Source of the DNA: CAWCKS01 sp963763485
GTDB lineage: Bacteria; Pseudomonadota; Alphaproteobacteria; Rhizobiales; Xanthobacteraceae
Length of the DNA stretch: 64,000 nt
Direction: 5' to 3'
Assembly (NCBI GenBank): GCA_963763485.1
Contig: CAVXOW010000008.1
Location: 868,001 to 932,000 of the forward strand
Under the pieces are notes generated by a model, which saw nothing but the letters and a program-made list of their open reading frames with translations, was not told where the DNA came from and made no database searches. A program made the position numbers and the translations under genes. The first letter of the stretch is position 1. The number at the start of each line of letters is the position of its first letter. Shown piece after piece: positions 1 through 8,633 of the stretch.

Positions 1-71
1 GTCCCATCGAGGTTGACCTTGACCTCGATGGCGGTCTCCTTGGTCTTGCGCTTGATGGTCGCCTGGCGCAT
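1..71 (-). CDS. hisB: Imidazoleglycerol-phosphate dehydratase, N-terminal fragment
   Basis: Only the first 23 or so codons lie in the window, reading leftward off its edge. The start MRQATIKRKTKETAIEV followed by KVNLDG matches the N-terminus of alphaproteobacterial HisB, which performs the dehydration step of histidine biosynthesis. The start ATG is the complement of 69-71, with an AAAGG ribosome-binding site just upstream. It is divergent from hslV. The his operon beside hslVU is a common Rhizobiales arrangement and supports the call despite the short fragment. Confidence 0.8.
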   Translation of the reverse strand, partial: MRQATIKRKTKETAIEVKVNLDG

Positions 72-210
72 TCGCTTAACCTTTCGGAGGGCTCGATCCT
101 CCTTTTAACGGCAGGCTTTTAACAGCGCCTTGCACGGCCGCCAATGGCTGCTAGCCAATTGAAACGACGTGCCAAAGCCTTAAATCTGGCCATGGTTCGT
201 TAACCTGGCG

Positions 211-278
211 CATGATCCGGAAAAGCATGCCCTCGACTTGATCGGGGGTGGATACCGGTTTTCCGAAAAAGATCATGC
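211..278. repeat. Dispersed palindromic repeat, family A (GGAAAA/TTTTCC type)
   Basis: An imperfect inverted repeat bounded by CATGATCCGGAAAAG and CCGGTTTTCCGAAAAAGATCATG, with an inner arm containing GATCGGGGGTGG. Related copies lie at 30552-30597, 36877-36924, 37022-37070 and 45492-45564. It fills the hisB-hslV spacer and ends 22 bp before the hslV start, so it would form a hairpin in the hslV leader if transcription starts upstream. Confidence 0.8.
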
Positions 279-300
279 GCTATCTAGAAGGACGCCGCCG

Positions 301-870
301 ATGTATTCGCCCGATCCCTACGCCCAGCCCGGCCTGCCCGCTTGGCACGGCACGACGATCCTGACCGTCCGCAAGGGCGGCAAGGTCGTGATCGGCGGCG
401 ACGGCCAGGTTTCGATCGGCCAGACCGTGGTCAAGTCGAACGCCCGAAAGGTGCGCAAGCTCGGCAAGGGTGACGTGATCGGCGGCTTCGCCGGCGCGAC
501 CGCCGATGCCTTCACGCTGTTCGAGCGGCTGGAAAGCAAGCTCGAGCAGTATCCCGGACAATTGATGCGCGCCGCCGTCGAGCTTGCCAAGGACTGGCGC
601 ACCGATCGCTATCTCAGGCGGCTCGAGGCGATGATGATCGTCGCCGACAAGGAGGTGTCGCTGGTCCTGACCGGAACCGGCGACGTGCTCGAGCCCGAAG
701 CGGGCGTGATGGGCATCGGCTCCGGCGGCAACTATGCGCTCGCCGCCGCCCGCGCACTGGTCGAGACCGACAAGGACGCCGAGACCATCGTCCGCCGCGC
801 GCTCGACATTGCCGCCGACATCTGCGTCTACACCAACCGCAACGTCACCATCGAAGCGCTGCCGGCGTAG
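301..870 (+). CDS. hslV: ATP-dependent protease proteolytic subunit HslV
   Basis: This is the 189-residue threonine peptidase that forms the double hexameric core of the cytoplasmic HslVU (ClpQY) protease. The propeptide of about 17 residues ends WHG and is followed by TTILTVRKGG; the first Thr of that pair (Thr18) is the expected N-terminal nucleophile after maturation. The stretches VIGGDGQVS, GGFAGATADAFTLFE, ELAKDWRTDRYLRRLEA and IGSGGNYA are characteristic of the family. The ATG at 301 is preceded by an AAGGA site; an in-frame TTG at 238 lies inside a repeat and is unlikely. Its partner hslU lies 1 kb downstream, beyond a DUF2585 gene. Confidence 0.97.
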   Translation: MYSPDPYAQPGLPAWHGTTILTVRKGGKVVIGGDGQVSIGQTVVKSNARKVRKLGKGDVIGGFAGATADAFTLFERLESKLEQYPGQLMRAAVELAKDWRTDRYLRRLEAMMIVADKEVSLVLTGTGDVLEPEAGVMGIGSGGNYALAAARALVETDKDAETIVRRALDIAADICVYTNRNVTIEALPA

Positions 871-883
871 CGGGTTCTTATAT

Positions 884-1047
884 CCTCCCCCGCAACGCGG
901 GGGAGGGGGACCATGCGAAGCATGGTGGTGGGGGCATTCCCGACCTCCGCATCAATGATCGAAAAACGACACCGATTCCGCGCGTCCCCTCCACCGCCCT
1001 GCGGGCGGTCCCCCTCCCCCGCTTCGCTAACGCTCCGCAGGGGAGGA
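884..1047. repeat. Palindromic intergenic repeat, family F (CCTCCCCC...GGGGGAGG)
   Basis: A G/C-run-rich element with inverted arms: CCTCCCCCGCAACGCGGGGG, then ACCATGCGAAGCATGGTGG, then CCTCCACCGCCCTGCGGGCGG. Similar elements lie at 16678-16790 and 49788-49890. It occupies most of the 284 bp between hslV and the DUF2585 gene, and no gene is seen in that spacer. Confidence 0.75.
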
Positions 1048-1154
1048 CGATCGACGCATCCGCCTGGACACTGCGACATTTGCGTTCGACAACTCAAGTC
1101 CGGTTCGATTCGCTGGCCGTGTTAGCGTGCACTCTTCAGCATTCTGATGACCTG

Positions 1155-1757
1155 ATGAACACCTCACCTGCAGATAACTCCGGACAGTTGCTGGCTCCGC
1201 TCACGGCGCTGCTGCTCGCGGCGGCGCTCGTCGTCGCGCAAGCGATCGTGCTGCACCAGATGGGGCACAGCCTGATCTGTCCTTGCGGCAACGTAAAGCT
1301 GTGGTTCGGTGACATCCAGAGTCGCGAGAACTCGCAGCACATTACCGACTGGTACACCTTCTCCCACATCATTCACGGCTTCATCTTCTATGCGCTGACG
1401 AATGTCTTCGCGCCACGCATGTCGCTGTTCGAACGTTTGCTGATGGCGGTTGCCATCGAGGTCGGCTGGGAGATTCTCGAAAATTCGCCCGTTATCATCG
1501 AGCGGTACCGCAGCGAGACCGTGTCGGCCGATTACTTCGGTGACAGCATCATCAACTCGCTCTCCGATACGACCGCGATGATCATAGGCTTCGTGCTGGC
1601 CGCGAAGCTGCCCGTTACTGCGACCGTTGCAATCGCAATTCTGTTCGAGGTCCTTGTCGGTCTCCACATTCGCGACAATCTGACGCTGAATATTCTGATG
1701 TTGCTCTATCCAACCGAGGCGATCAGGCACTGGCAGGCAGGCCCGCCGATTATCTAG
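1155..1757 (+). CDS. DUF2585 (UPF0314) family membrane protein
   Basis: A 200-residue integral membrane protein with an N-terminal transmembrane helix (about residues 12-34) and several later hydrophobic segments. The signature LICPCGNVKLW followed by ENSQHITDWYTFSHIIHGFIFYAL identifies the DUF2585/UPF0314 family, whose function is unknown. The later WEILENSPVIIERYR and DYFGDSIINSLSD motifs also fit. The ATG at 1155 was chosen because the hydrophobic segment follows closely; an earlier start at 1080 would add 25 atypical residues. It sits between hslV and hslU, so it may be co-transcribed with the protease, but I infer no functional link. Confidence 0.88.
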   Translation: MNTSPADNSGQLLAPLTALLLAAALVVAQAIVLHQMGHSLICPCGNVKLWFGDIQSRENSQHITDWYTFSHIIHGFIFYALTNVFAPRMSLFERLLMAVAIEVGWEILENSPVIIERYRSETVSADYFGDSIINSLSDTTAMIIGFVLAAKLPVTATVAIAILFEVLVGLHIRDNLTLNILMLLYPTEAIRHWQAGPPII

Positions 1758-1827
1758 GCGCCCTGATATCTAAGGCACTTCCGGGAATGCCTTGCAGAAC
1801 CTGCAATTTTGCTTATTTCAGAGGCCC

Positions 1828-3133
1828 ATGGCGAACTTTTCTCCCCGCGAAATTGTCAGCGAGCTCGACCGTTTCATCGTCGGCCAGGCCGACGCCAAGC
1901 GTGCGGTCGCGATCGCGCTGCGCAACCGCTGGCGGCGGCTGCAGCTCGATGGCTCGCTGCGCGAAGAGGTGCTGCCGAAGAACATCCTGATGATCGGGCC
2001 GACCGGCGTCGGCAAGACCGAGATTTCGCGCCGGCTCGCAAAGCTCGCCGATGCGCCGTTCATCAAGGTCGAGGCCACCAAGTTCACCGAGGTCGGCTAT
2101 GTCGGCCGCGACGTCGAGCAGATCGTCCGCGACCTGGTGGACACCGCGATCTCGCAGATCCGCGAACGCCGGCGCAAGGACGTGCAGGCGCGCGCCGAGA
2201 TGGCGGCCGAGGATCGCGTGCTCGATGCGCTGGTCGGGCCCGGTTCAGGTCCCGCGACACGCGATTCCTTCCGCCGCAAGCTGCGCGCCGGCGAACTCAA
2301 CGACAAGGAAATCGAGATCGAAACGCAAGCCGGCAGCGGCGGGATGCCGACCTTCGAAATTCCCGGCATGCCCGGCGCCCAGATCGGCGCCATCTCGCTC
2401 GGCGACATCTTTGGCAAGATGGGCGGCCGCACCAAGACACGACGGCTCACGGTCGCGGAGTCCCACGACATTCTCGTCAACGAAGAGGCCGACAAGCTGC
2501 TCGACAACGACCGGCTGGTGCAGGACGCCATTCATTCGGTCGAGAACAACGGCATCGTCTTCCTCGACGAGATCGACAAGATTTGTGCCCGCGACAGCCG
2601 CATCGGTGCCGATGTCTCGCGCGAAGGCGTGCAGCGCGATCTGTTGCCGCTGATCGAAGGCACCACCGTCAACACCAAGCACGGCGCGGTCAAGACCGAC
2701 CATATTCTGTTTCATCGCGTCGGGCGCCTTCCACATCGCAAAGCCCTCCGACCTGCTGCCGGAGTTGCAGGGGCGGTTGCCGATCCGCGTCGAGCTGCAG
2801 CCGCTCAGCCGCGACGATTTTCGTCGCATCCTGACCGAACCGGAGGCGTCGCTGATCAAGCAATATGTGGCGCTGTTGGCGACGGAGGGCGTCACCCTCG
2901 CCTTCACCGACGACGCGATCGACGCGATTGCCGACGTTGCGGTCGCCGTCAACTCAAGCGTCGAGAACATCGGCGCGCGCCGCTTGCAGACGGTGATGGA
3001 GCGCGTGCTCGACGAGATTTCATTTGTTGCCGCGGACAAGCACGGCGAGACCTTCAGCATTGACGCTGCTTACGTGAACAAGCACATCGGCGACCTCGCG
3101 AAGAACGCAGATTTGAGCCGGTATATTCTTTGA
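1828..3133 (+). CDS. hslU: ATP-dependent protease ATPase subunit HslU (one apparent frameshift)
   Basis: HslU is the AAA+ unfoldase that caps HslV in the cytoplasm. From the start MANFSPREIVSELDRFIVGQ one sees Walker A GPTGVGKT (residues 57-64), the family-specific I-domain insertion, Walker B IVFLDEIDKI and the C-terminal tail DLSRYIL that docks into HslV. The frame breaks at a TTT run at 2710-2712: deleting one T gives [21 protein letters not shown], the expected family sequence, and the rest continues to 3133. The full length of about 434 residues is then normal. I regard the break as a sequence error because the protein is otherwise perfectly conserved. Confidence 0.95.
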
Positions 3134-3150
3134 GGTGCGTTTTCTTTCCG

Positions 3151-3246
3151 CTCGTCCCCGCGGACGCGGGGACCCAGTCTTTGCCAAGCGATCCAAAGAC
3201 TCGTTGCGTGGCCCCTGGATTCCCGCTTTCGCGGGAATGAGCGGAG
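3151..3246. repeat. Palindromic repeat, family B (GTCCCCGCGGACGCGGGGAC / ATTCCCGC-GCGGGAAT)
   Basis: Two inverted-repeat arms (CGTCCCCGCGGACGCGGGGAC and GGATTCCCGCTTTCGCGGGAAT) are separated by about 45 bp. The element lies between the convergent hslU and smr genes. A second copy is at 12613-12726 and an inverted copy lies inside mnmE at 16204-16300. Confidence 0.85.
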
Positions 3247-3252
3247 TAGAGG

Positions 3253-3834
3253 CTACCCCCTCGCCCGTCTCACCCGCACATACAGCGCGCCCTCACCGCC
3301 ATGGCCGATGTGCGCCTGCTCGTACCCGACCACGATGGTGCGGAACTCGGGCAGCGCCAGCCAGTGCGGCACCTGACGGCGCAGCACACCCTGCTCGCGC
3401 TCGTCGGCACTGGCGCGGCCCTTGCCGGTGATGACGAGTACGAAGGTTGCGCCGTCGGCGTGGGCGCGCAGCAGGAACGCGAGCAGCGCGCGATGCGCCC
3501 GCGCCTGCGTCATGCCATGCAGGTCGATGCGCGCGTCGATCTCCTGACGGCCGCGCGCCAGCCGTGATTTTTCGCGGCGGCTCATGGGAGCCAGCGTTGG
3601 TGGCGCGGCGGACTTCTCGATTCTTTTCGGCGGCCTGGAATGCGCCGACGCCGGTGACGGCGGTGGTTCGGCCGAAGGAGACTTTACGAGCACGGCCGCG
3701 TCGGCTGCTTCTACCGTCTTGCTGGCGCGCTTCACCCGTTTCAGCGGCTTCGTCGTCTTCGCCACCGCGTGCCAGAGCGTGCGTTCGTCATCGGTTAACG
3801 CGCGGTGACGGCGTGACTGCGGCGGCTTGGTCAT
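3253..3834 (-). CDS. Smr-domain protein
   Basis: A 193-residue protein with a basic, Ala/Pro/Lys-rich, probably disordered N-terminal half and a C-terminal Smr domain (about residues 100-190). The signature DARIDLHGMTQARAHRALLAFL, then VLVITGKGRAS and the late HGGEGALYVRVRR, are the LDLHG and TGKG motifs of Smr nucleases related to the MutS2 C-terminus. Family members bind or cut RNA or DNA; the substrate here is unknown. Its ATG overlaps the mltA stop by 4 bp, so it is translationally coupled to mltA, a standard Rhizobiales arrangement. Confidence 0.9.
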   Translation of the reverse strand: MTKPPQSRRHRALTDDERTLWHAVAKTTKPLKRVKRASKTVEAADAAVLVKSPSAEPPPSPASAHSRPPKRIEKSAAPPTLAPMSRREKSRLARGRQEIDARIDLHGMTQARAHRALLAFLLRAHADGATFVLVITGKGRASADEREQGVLRRQVPHWLALPEFRTIVVGYEQAHIGHGGEGALYVRVRRARG

Positions 3835-5423
3835 CCACGATGCCGCCGGCGGGAGCCGCGCGTCCGTTCGGGCGCCAAGGCCGGCCGCGCCTGCGGCAGC
3901 GGAACGACGGTTGCGACATCGGTCGCCGCAGCAGGCTTGTCGGCCGCAGGCGCGGCTGTGGCCGGTTGCGCGCTCTTGTCCGCAGTCGCTGCCTTGCCGT
4001 CCGTGGTCGCCTGTCCGCCCGGCGCGGGCAGTGGCGGAGTCGTTGGTCCGGCTGCTGCCGTGACCGTTTGAGGCGCCGGCGGCTTCGGCGGAAACAGCTT
4101 TGCGATCGTCTCCGACGGCCGCGGCTCCGGCAGTCCGATGCGCCGCGCCCCCGGCGACGGATCGAGCGCCTTCGGCACCAGGATCGCGAAACGGATGTTG
4201 TTCCTCAGCCGGCCGGCGACGCGGGCGGCGTCAGGACCGGCGCCAAAGTACAGGTCGGCGCGCGCCGGACCTGTGATCGCCGAGCCGGTGTCCTGTGCGA
4301 TCATCAGCCGGTGGAACGGCGTCGGCGACTTCTCCGACTCGATCGGCAGCTTTCCGGTGATGAAGAACGGCGTGCCGTAAAGGTGCAGCGCGTGGTCGAC
4401 CGCGATCGAACGCTGCGGCGTCAGCGCAACGCCCTCTCCGCCGACGGCTTCATCGTTGTCGTTCAGCTTGACCTCGCGGAAGAACACGTACGACTTGTTC
4501 TGCCGCCGGAGCTCTTGGGCGCCGTCCGGATTCGCTTCCATCCACTCGCGGATGCGCTGCATCGACATCTCTTCGCGCGGGATGATGTTGCGCTCGATCA
4601 GGATGCGGCCGACCGGCGTGTAGGGCTGGCCGTTATGCGCATCGTAGTTCACGCGCAGCGTCGTGCCGTCGGTGAGCTTGATGCGACCCGAACCCTGGAT
4701 CTGCATGAACAGCAGCTCGGTCTGGTCCTTGAGATAGCAGATTTCGAGCCCGCGGCCGGCGATCGCGCCATCCTCGATCTCGGCGCGCTCGTAATACGGC
4801 ACCAGCTTGCGGCGGCCGATCTTGCGAAAGACCTTGCCGCCGTTCGGCGCCGGTCCGCCCTGCTTCACGCCGCGGATGAACAGGTTGGATGGCCGCCGGT
4901 AGACCGGCACGTTGAAAACATCGGTCGGCGTTTTCGAGCCTTCGAGCACCGGTTCATAGTAGCCGGTGACGAAGCCGTCGGCCTCGCCGAGTTTTGAGAT
5001 CTGCAGCGGCACGAAATTCCGCTCGAAGAAGGCGCGTGCATCCGCCGATGTCCTGACGTCGGCATTGCGCGCGGCACGGCAGGGTTCGCGCAGCGACGTG
5101 CCGAGCGTCTTCGGCGCCGACGGCGCGCCTTGTTCGGATGATATCGGCTGGCAGCTGACGCGAAACGTCTTGAACGCCGACAGCTGATCGTCATCTGCCC
5201 AGCCGTCGACCTCGGACCAGGTCAGCGGGAGATATTGTGCGTTGGGAAATTCCAGCGGCCATGGCCGCGGCGGGCGGTGCGGGAATTCGATCGCTGCGTG
5301 CCTTACGGCGCGCGGACGGGCCACGACATCCTGCGACAACGGCAGCGCAAGGGCCGCCGCGCAGAGCCCGGCGGCAATCCGGCGCGCGAACGGAGCGATC
5401 TCAGTGACCGCTCTCGGTGCCAA
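3831..5423 (-). CDS. mltA: Membrane-bound lytic murein transglycosylase A (MltA)
   Basis: MltA cleaves peptidoglycan glycan strands with formation of 1,6-anhydro-muropeptides. Visible hallmarks are LTWSEVDGW, FVTGYYEPVLEGS, LLFMQIQGSGRIKL, and the 3D-type region MIAQDTGSAITGPARADLYFG, which carries the catalytic Asp. A long Ala/Pro/Thr-rich tail (about 100 residues) follows the 3D domain and is probably disordered. No ATG fits the N-terminus; a TTG at 5423 would give APRAVTEIAPFARRIAAGL with a hydrophobic export segment, so the start is uncertain. It overlaps the Tim44-like gene upstream by about 20 bp and smr downstream by 4 bp. Confidence 0.9.
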   Translation of the reverse strand: MAPRAVTEIAPFARRIAAGLCAAALALPLSQDVVARPRAVRHAAIEFPHRPPRPWPLEFPNAQYLPLTWSEVDGWADDDQLSAFKTFRVSCQPISSEQGAPSAPKTLGTSLREPCRAARNADVRTSADARAFFERNFVPLQISKLGEADGFVTGYYEPVLEGSKTPTDVFNVPVYRRPSNLFIRGVKQGGPAPNGGKVFRKIGRRKLVPYYERAEIEDGAIAGRGLEICYLKDQTELLFMQIQGSGRIKLTDGTTLRVNYDAHNGQPYTPVGRILIERNIIPREEMSMQRIREWMEANPDGAQELRRQNKSYVFFREVKLNDNDEAVGGEGVALTPQRSIAVDHALHLYGTPFFITGKLPIESEKSPTPFHRLMIAQDTGSAITGPARADLYFGAGPDAARVAGRLRNNIRFAILVPKALDPSPGARRIGLPEPRPSETIAKLFPPKPPAPQTVTAAAGPTTPPLPAPGGQATTDGKAATADKSAQPATAAPAADKPAAATDVATVVPLPQARPALAPERTRGSRRRHRG

Positions 5424-6115
5424 CCAGCTTCCAGTTCGGATCGCGCGACGCGATGTCGCGAGCAAACGTCCAGACATCGGTGACGTCGGCGACTTTGTCC
5501 GGGCTGCCGTCGACCACGGCGCCGCTCTTGTCGCGCGTGACGGAAATGATTTGAGACACGAAGCGCACGGTGAGATGCGCCATCTTGCCCCGCACCTCGG
5601 CGCTGACCAGCTCGGTCTTGTCGATGCCGACGAACTTGCGCTCGACCTTCTCGCCGCGCTGCTCGCGCTCGCGGATCGCCGCCTCAAAGCCTTCGTAGAC
5701 TTCGCCCGATAACAAGTCGGTCAAGGTCCGCCGGTCGCCATTGGCGAACGCCATCACGATCATCTCGTAGGCGCTCTTGGCGCCGGCGAGGAAGTGCGGC
5801 AGGTCGAACGATGAATTCGAGCCGCGCCACCGCGTTGAGACCGAGCGCGAGATCGCTGCCCGGCTCCGCCACGCCCTTCCAGCGATCGAGCGGCGGCGGC
5901 GTCTCAGCGGGAGCGGCCGCCGGCGCGTGCTCGATCACGTTGCCCGGCAGCGGCACCACCTTGTCGCCACGCGCGCTACCCTGCAACACGTCGCGGCGGT
6001 CGTAGGGCGGCCGCTCCGCGCCGCTGCGCTGGCCGAGCACGCTGCGCAAGCGCAGGAAGATGAACACCGCGAGCGCCAGAAAAATGATGGTGTAGATGTT
6101 ATCCACGTCGCTCAC
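5401..6115 (-). CDS. Tim44/TimA-like domain protein (one apparent frameshift)
   Basis: The protein begins MSDVDNIYTIIFLALAVFIF, a single N-terminal membrane helix, followed by a Pro/Ala-rich linker and a Tim44-like domain seen as MAFANGDRRTLTDLLSGEVYEGF and WTFARDIASRDPNWKLVGTES. Bacterial Tim44-like proteins are membrane-anchored; a role in envelope processes is suspected but not established. The frame breaks near 5816: removing one T on the plus strand gives RLDSSFDLPHFLAGAKSAYE and joins the halves, giving about 238 residues. The order Tim44-like, mltA, smr, divergent from secB, is conserved in Rhizobiales. Confidence 0.9.
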
Positions 6116-6485
6116 TTTCCGATCGATGCGAACCGCCGACAGGTCAAGGGTCTATCGCGCTGCCGGTTCCTCAATGATTTCAATATCCCATGTAGGCCCG
6201 TTTTCGCATCGCGCCAAGCCTCGATAGTGGCCTTGTGAGCCCGTCTGCCTGGCTGCTGGCCGACAACCCCACGTGTGGATGTGGCCCAGGCGAACCAGCG
6301 ACTTACGAACGCTGGCGCACTATGGGCGGCCAAATCCGTCGAATTGTAGACGATGACCCTGAAACGGAGCAAAGGCTGCCATTTGCGGCGGCGTAAACCC
6401 TGTGTTAGCCACTCGCCGGCTCTTCGAGCGCGCTGGAATGTCGCGTCGATCGCCGGGGCACACAAGCCCGCAAGGAGAGAGTTTC
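6116..6485. other. Divergent intergenic region between Tim44-like gene and secB
   Basis: 370 bp in which I see no convincing gene. It must hold the two divergent promoters, but no clear consensus boxes stand out. The strong AAGGAGAGAG ribosome-binding site for secB lies at its right end. The open frames across it have atypical composition and no family resemblance. Confidence 0.5.
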
Positions 6486-6992
6486 ATGGCAAACGGCAAT
6501 GGTACGCCCCAGGGAGCGGCCCAAGGAGCGGGTCAGGAGGCGTCGCAGCCCCAGCTCAACGTGCTCGTGCAGTATGTGAAGGATTTTTCCTTCGAGAACC
6601 CGAACGCGCCGCGCACCTATGGACAGCAACAGGCGCAGCCAGCGATCAATATCCAGATCAATGTCACCGCCAACAATGCGTCGGAGACCGATTACGAGGT
6701 GATCCTCTCGATCGAGGGCAAGGCGGAGACGTCGGGCACGTTGATGTTTAACTTTGAACTGGTCTACGCCGGCATCTTCCGGATCCAGAACGTCCCGCAG
6801 GAAAGCCTGCATCCGTTCGTGATGATCGAGTGCCCGCGGCTGTTGTTCCCGTTCGCGCGCAACATCATCGCCTCAGCGACGCGTGACGCCGGCTATCCGC
6901 CACTGCTGCTCGACCCGATCGATTTTGTCGGCCTCTACCGCCAGAACCTCGCGCGTCAGCAGCAACAGGGCGCCGCGAATCAGCCGAGCTGA
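6486..6992 (+). CDS. secB: Protein-export chaperone SecB
   Basis: A 168-residue tetrameric cytosolic chaperone that keeps preproteins unfolded and delivers them to SecA. After a Gly/Gln-rich start, the core LNVLVQYVKDFSFENPNAP, INIQINVTANNASETDYEVIL, YAGIFRIQNVP and ECPRLLFPFARNIIASATRDAGYPPLLLDPIDFVGLY are diagnostic. The ATG at 6486 has an excellent AAGGAGAGAG site; the two upstream in-frame ATGs lack one. secB beside dnaQ-coaE is typical of alphaproteobacterial origin regions. Confidence 0.97.
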   Translation: MANGNGTPQGAAQGAGQEASQPQLNVLVQYVKDFSFENPNAPRTYGQQQAQPAINIQINVTANNASETDYEVILSIEGKAETSGTLMFNFELVYAGIFRIQNVPQESLHPFVMIECPRLLFPFARNIIASATRDAGYPPLLLDPIDFVGLYRQNLARQQQQGAANQPS

Positions 6993-7031
6993 GTTTGGGT
7001 AACCGCAACTGAGGCGTCATGCCCGCGGAAG

Positions 7032-7057
7032 TATAGCAAAGCAATCGCTTTGCTATA
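7032..7057. terminator. Hairpin downstream of secB
   Basis: TATAGCAAAGC, a 4-base loop and GCTTTGCTATA form a perfect 11-bp stem 40 bp after the secB stop. There is no U-tract, so it may act as an RNA-stabilising hairpin instead of a classical intrinsic terminator. It lies between the convergent secB and dnaQ. Confidence 0.5.
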
Positions 7058-7104
7058 GGCATTCAGTAACCATCAGCGTTGGTGATCGATCGATAGCGGC
7101 TCGG

Positions 7105-7175
7105 CGTACTGGATCGCCCGGTCATAGGCGAGCGAAGCGACGCCGTTCTTCGAACGGCTATGCCGGGCGATGACA
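7105..7175. repeat. Degenerate palindromic repeat, family C
   Basis: CTGGATCGCCCGGTCAT and GCCGGGCGATGAC are arms of the family C element found in full at 15040-15155 and 22741-22853; here the centre holds GCGAGCGAAGCGACGCCG instead. It lies between the convergent secB and dnaQ. Confidence 0.6.
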
Positions 7176-7198
7176 ATAACAACGGCCCGCCGCAGCCC

Positions 7199-7891
7199 TC
7201 ACGTCGTCCCGAAAAAATCCTGCCAGATCGGCTTTGCGAGCGTCGCGATGAAGGCGCGGTGAGCCGCGCGCGCCGCTTCGGTCAGCCGCGGTGCAAGCGG
7301 CGCCGCGCGCTGTCGCCGCGGCATATCGAGCTGCGCCTCGACGCGTACGGCGTCAGCGGTGGCAAGAACCAGCGACGACTGCCGCGCGCCGATCAGGTCG
7401 ACATAGACCTCGGCCAGCAGTTCGGCATCGAGCAGCGCGCCGTGCTTGGTGCGGTGCGAGTTGTCGATCGCATAGCGCGAGCAGAGATCGTCGAGCCGGT
7501 TCGAAACGCCGGGATGTTTTCGGCGCGCCAGCAACAGCGTGTCGACCAGGCGTTCGCGCGGCAGCGCAGCGCGCCCGATGCGCTCGAGCTCGGCATTGAT
7601 GAAGGAGGCGTCGAACGAGGCGTTATGGATGATCAGCGGCGCGTCGCCGACGAACGCCAGGAACTCGTCCGCGACGGCAGTGAATAACGGCTTGTCGGCC
7701 AGGAACTCGCTCGACAGGCCATGCACCGCATAGGCTTCGGCCGGCATCTCGCGTTCGGGGTTGAGATAGCGGTGAAAGCTCTGCCCGGTCGGCATGTGAT
7801 TGAACAATTCGACGCAGCCGATCTCGACCAGCCGATCGCCGCGCAGGGGATCAAGGCCGGTGGTTTCGGTATCGACGACGATCTCGCGCAT
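7199..7891 (-). CDS. dnaQ: DNA polymerase III epsilon subunit (3'-5' proofreading exonuclease)
   Basis: A 230-residue DEDDh exonuclease that proofreads for the replicative polymerase. The motifs are in order: VDTETTGLDPLRGDRLVEIG (Exo I, residues 6-25, with Asp7 and Glu9), HNASFDASFINAELE (Exo II) and HGALLDAELLAEVY (Exo III, catalytic His and Asp). The start MREIVVDTETTG at 7891 is the usual family start; in-frame extension upstream would run into coaE. It follows coaE by 19 bp on the same strand. Confidence 0.96.
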   Translation of the reverse strand: MREIVVDTETTGLDPLRGDRLVEIGCVELFNHMPTGQSFHRYLNPEREMPAEAYAVHGLSSEFLADKPLFTAVADEFLAFVGDAPLIIHNASFDASFINAELERIGRAALPRERLVDTLLLARRKHPGVSNRLDDLCSRYAIDNSHRTKHGALLDAELLAEVYVDLIGARQSSLVLATADAVRVEAQLDMPRRQRAAPLAPRLTEAARAAHRAFIATLAKPIWQDFFGTT

Positions 7892-7910
7892 AAAGAATCC
7901 AACAATCGAA

Positions 7911-8510
7911 TCACTGACGCCGTTGCGGCATCTTAGCGACCTTCGCCAAAATGTCTTTGACCTCGGCGCGGACCGGCGCGAGCCCGCGCGAGGTATCCAC
8001 GACAAAGTCGGCGCGCTTGCGTTTTTCCGCATCCGGCATCTGCCGCGCCAGGATGGCGTCGAGCTTGTCCGGCGTCATGTTCTCGCGCGCCAGCACGCGT
8101 TCGCGCTGCAGCTCGGCCGGCGCCGACACCACGACGACCGCGTCCATGCGCTTCTCGCCGCCGGTCTCGAACAACAGCGGTACGTCCATCAGCACGATCG
8201 GCGCGCCGGATGTCTCGGCCTGTTCGAGGAATTTCTGCCGGTGTGCGCCGAGCAGCGGGTGGACGATCTGCTCGAGTTTTTTCAGCGCTTCCGGATTACC
8301 GAGCACCCGCTGCGACAGTTTTTGGCGGTCGACCTTGCCGTCGGCGGTGGTTCCCGGGAACGCCGCCTCGACGACCGGCACCGCGGTGCTCGAATACACC
8401 GCATGGACCGCGGCGTCGGCGTCATAGACCGGCACGCCCTCGTCGGCGAACATTTGCAGCGTCGTCGACTTGCCCATGCCGATCGACCCGGTCAGTCCAA
8501 TGATAAGCAT
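7911..8510 (-). CDS. coaE: Dephospho-CoA kinase
   Basis: A 199-residue P-loop kinase that phosphorylates the 3'-OH of dephospho-CoA, the last step of coenzyme A synthesis. It begins MLIIGLTGSIGMGKSTTLQMF with Walker A GSIGMGKST, then GVPVYDADAAVHAVY and the lid/CoA-binding region HPLLGAHRQKFLEQ, DVPLLFETGGE and RVLARENMTPDKLDAILARQMP. It is intact and lies directly upstream of dnaQ. Confidence 0.96.
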   Translation of the reverse strand: MLIIGLTGSIGMGKSTTLQMFADEGVPVYDADAAVHAVYSSTAVPVVEAAFPGTTADGKVDRQKLSQRVLGNPEALKKLEQIVHPLLGAHRQKFLEQAETSGAPIVLMDVPLLFETGGEKRMDAVVVVSAPAELQRERVLARENMTPDKLDAILARQMPDAEKRKRADFVVDTSRGLAPVRAEVKDILAKVAKMPQRRQ

Positions 8511-8534
8511 TCCGTCCAGCGTCCCGGCCCGTTG

Positions 8535-8625
8535 TTGTCATGCCCGGCCTTGTGCCGGGCATCTCGCTTAGAGAAGCACTGCATTCCTGATCGAGATGGC
8601 CGGGACAAGCCCGGCCATGACAGTT
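8535..8625. repeat. Palindromic repeat, family D (TCATGCCCGGCCTTGTGCCGGGC...)
   Basis: Two hairpin arms, TGCCCGGCCTTGTGCCGGGCA and TGGCCGGGACAAGCCCGGCCA, are joined by ATCTCGCTTAGAGAAGCACTGC. An almost identical element in inverted orientation lies at 31961-32047. Here it separates maf from coaE, where many Rhizobiales carry aroE; aroE is not in the window. Confidence 0.85.
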
Positions 8626-8633
8626 GTGGTGCC

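Noticed and set aside
6112..6465. A possible minus-strand gene in the Tim44-secB spacer
   Set aside because: The frame has no recognisable motif, an odd start position and overlaps the expected promoters; no family resemblance.
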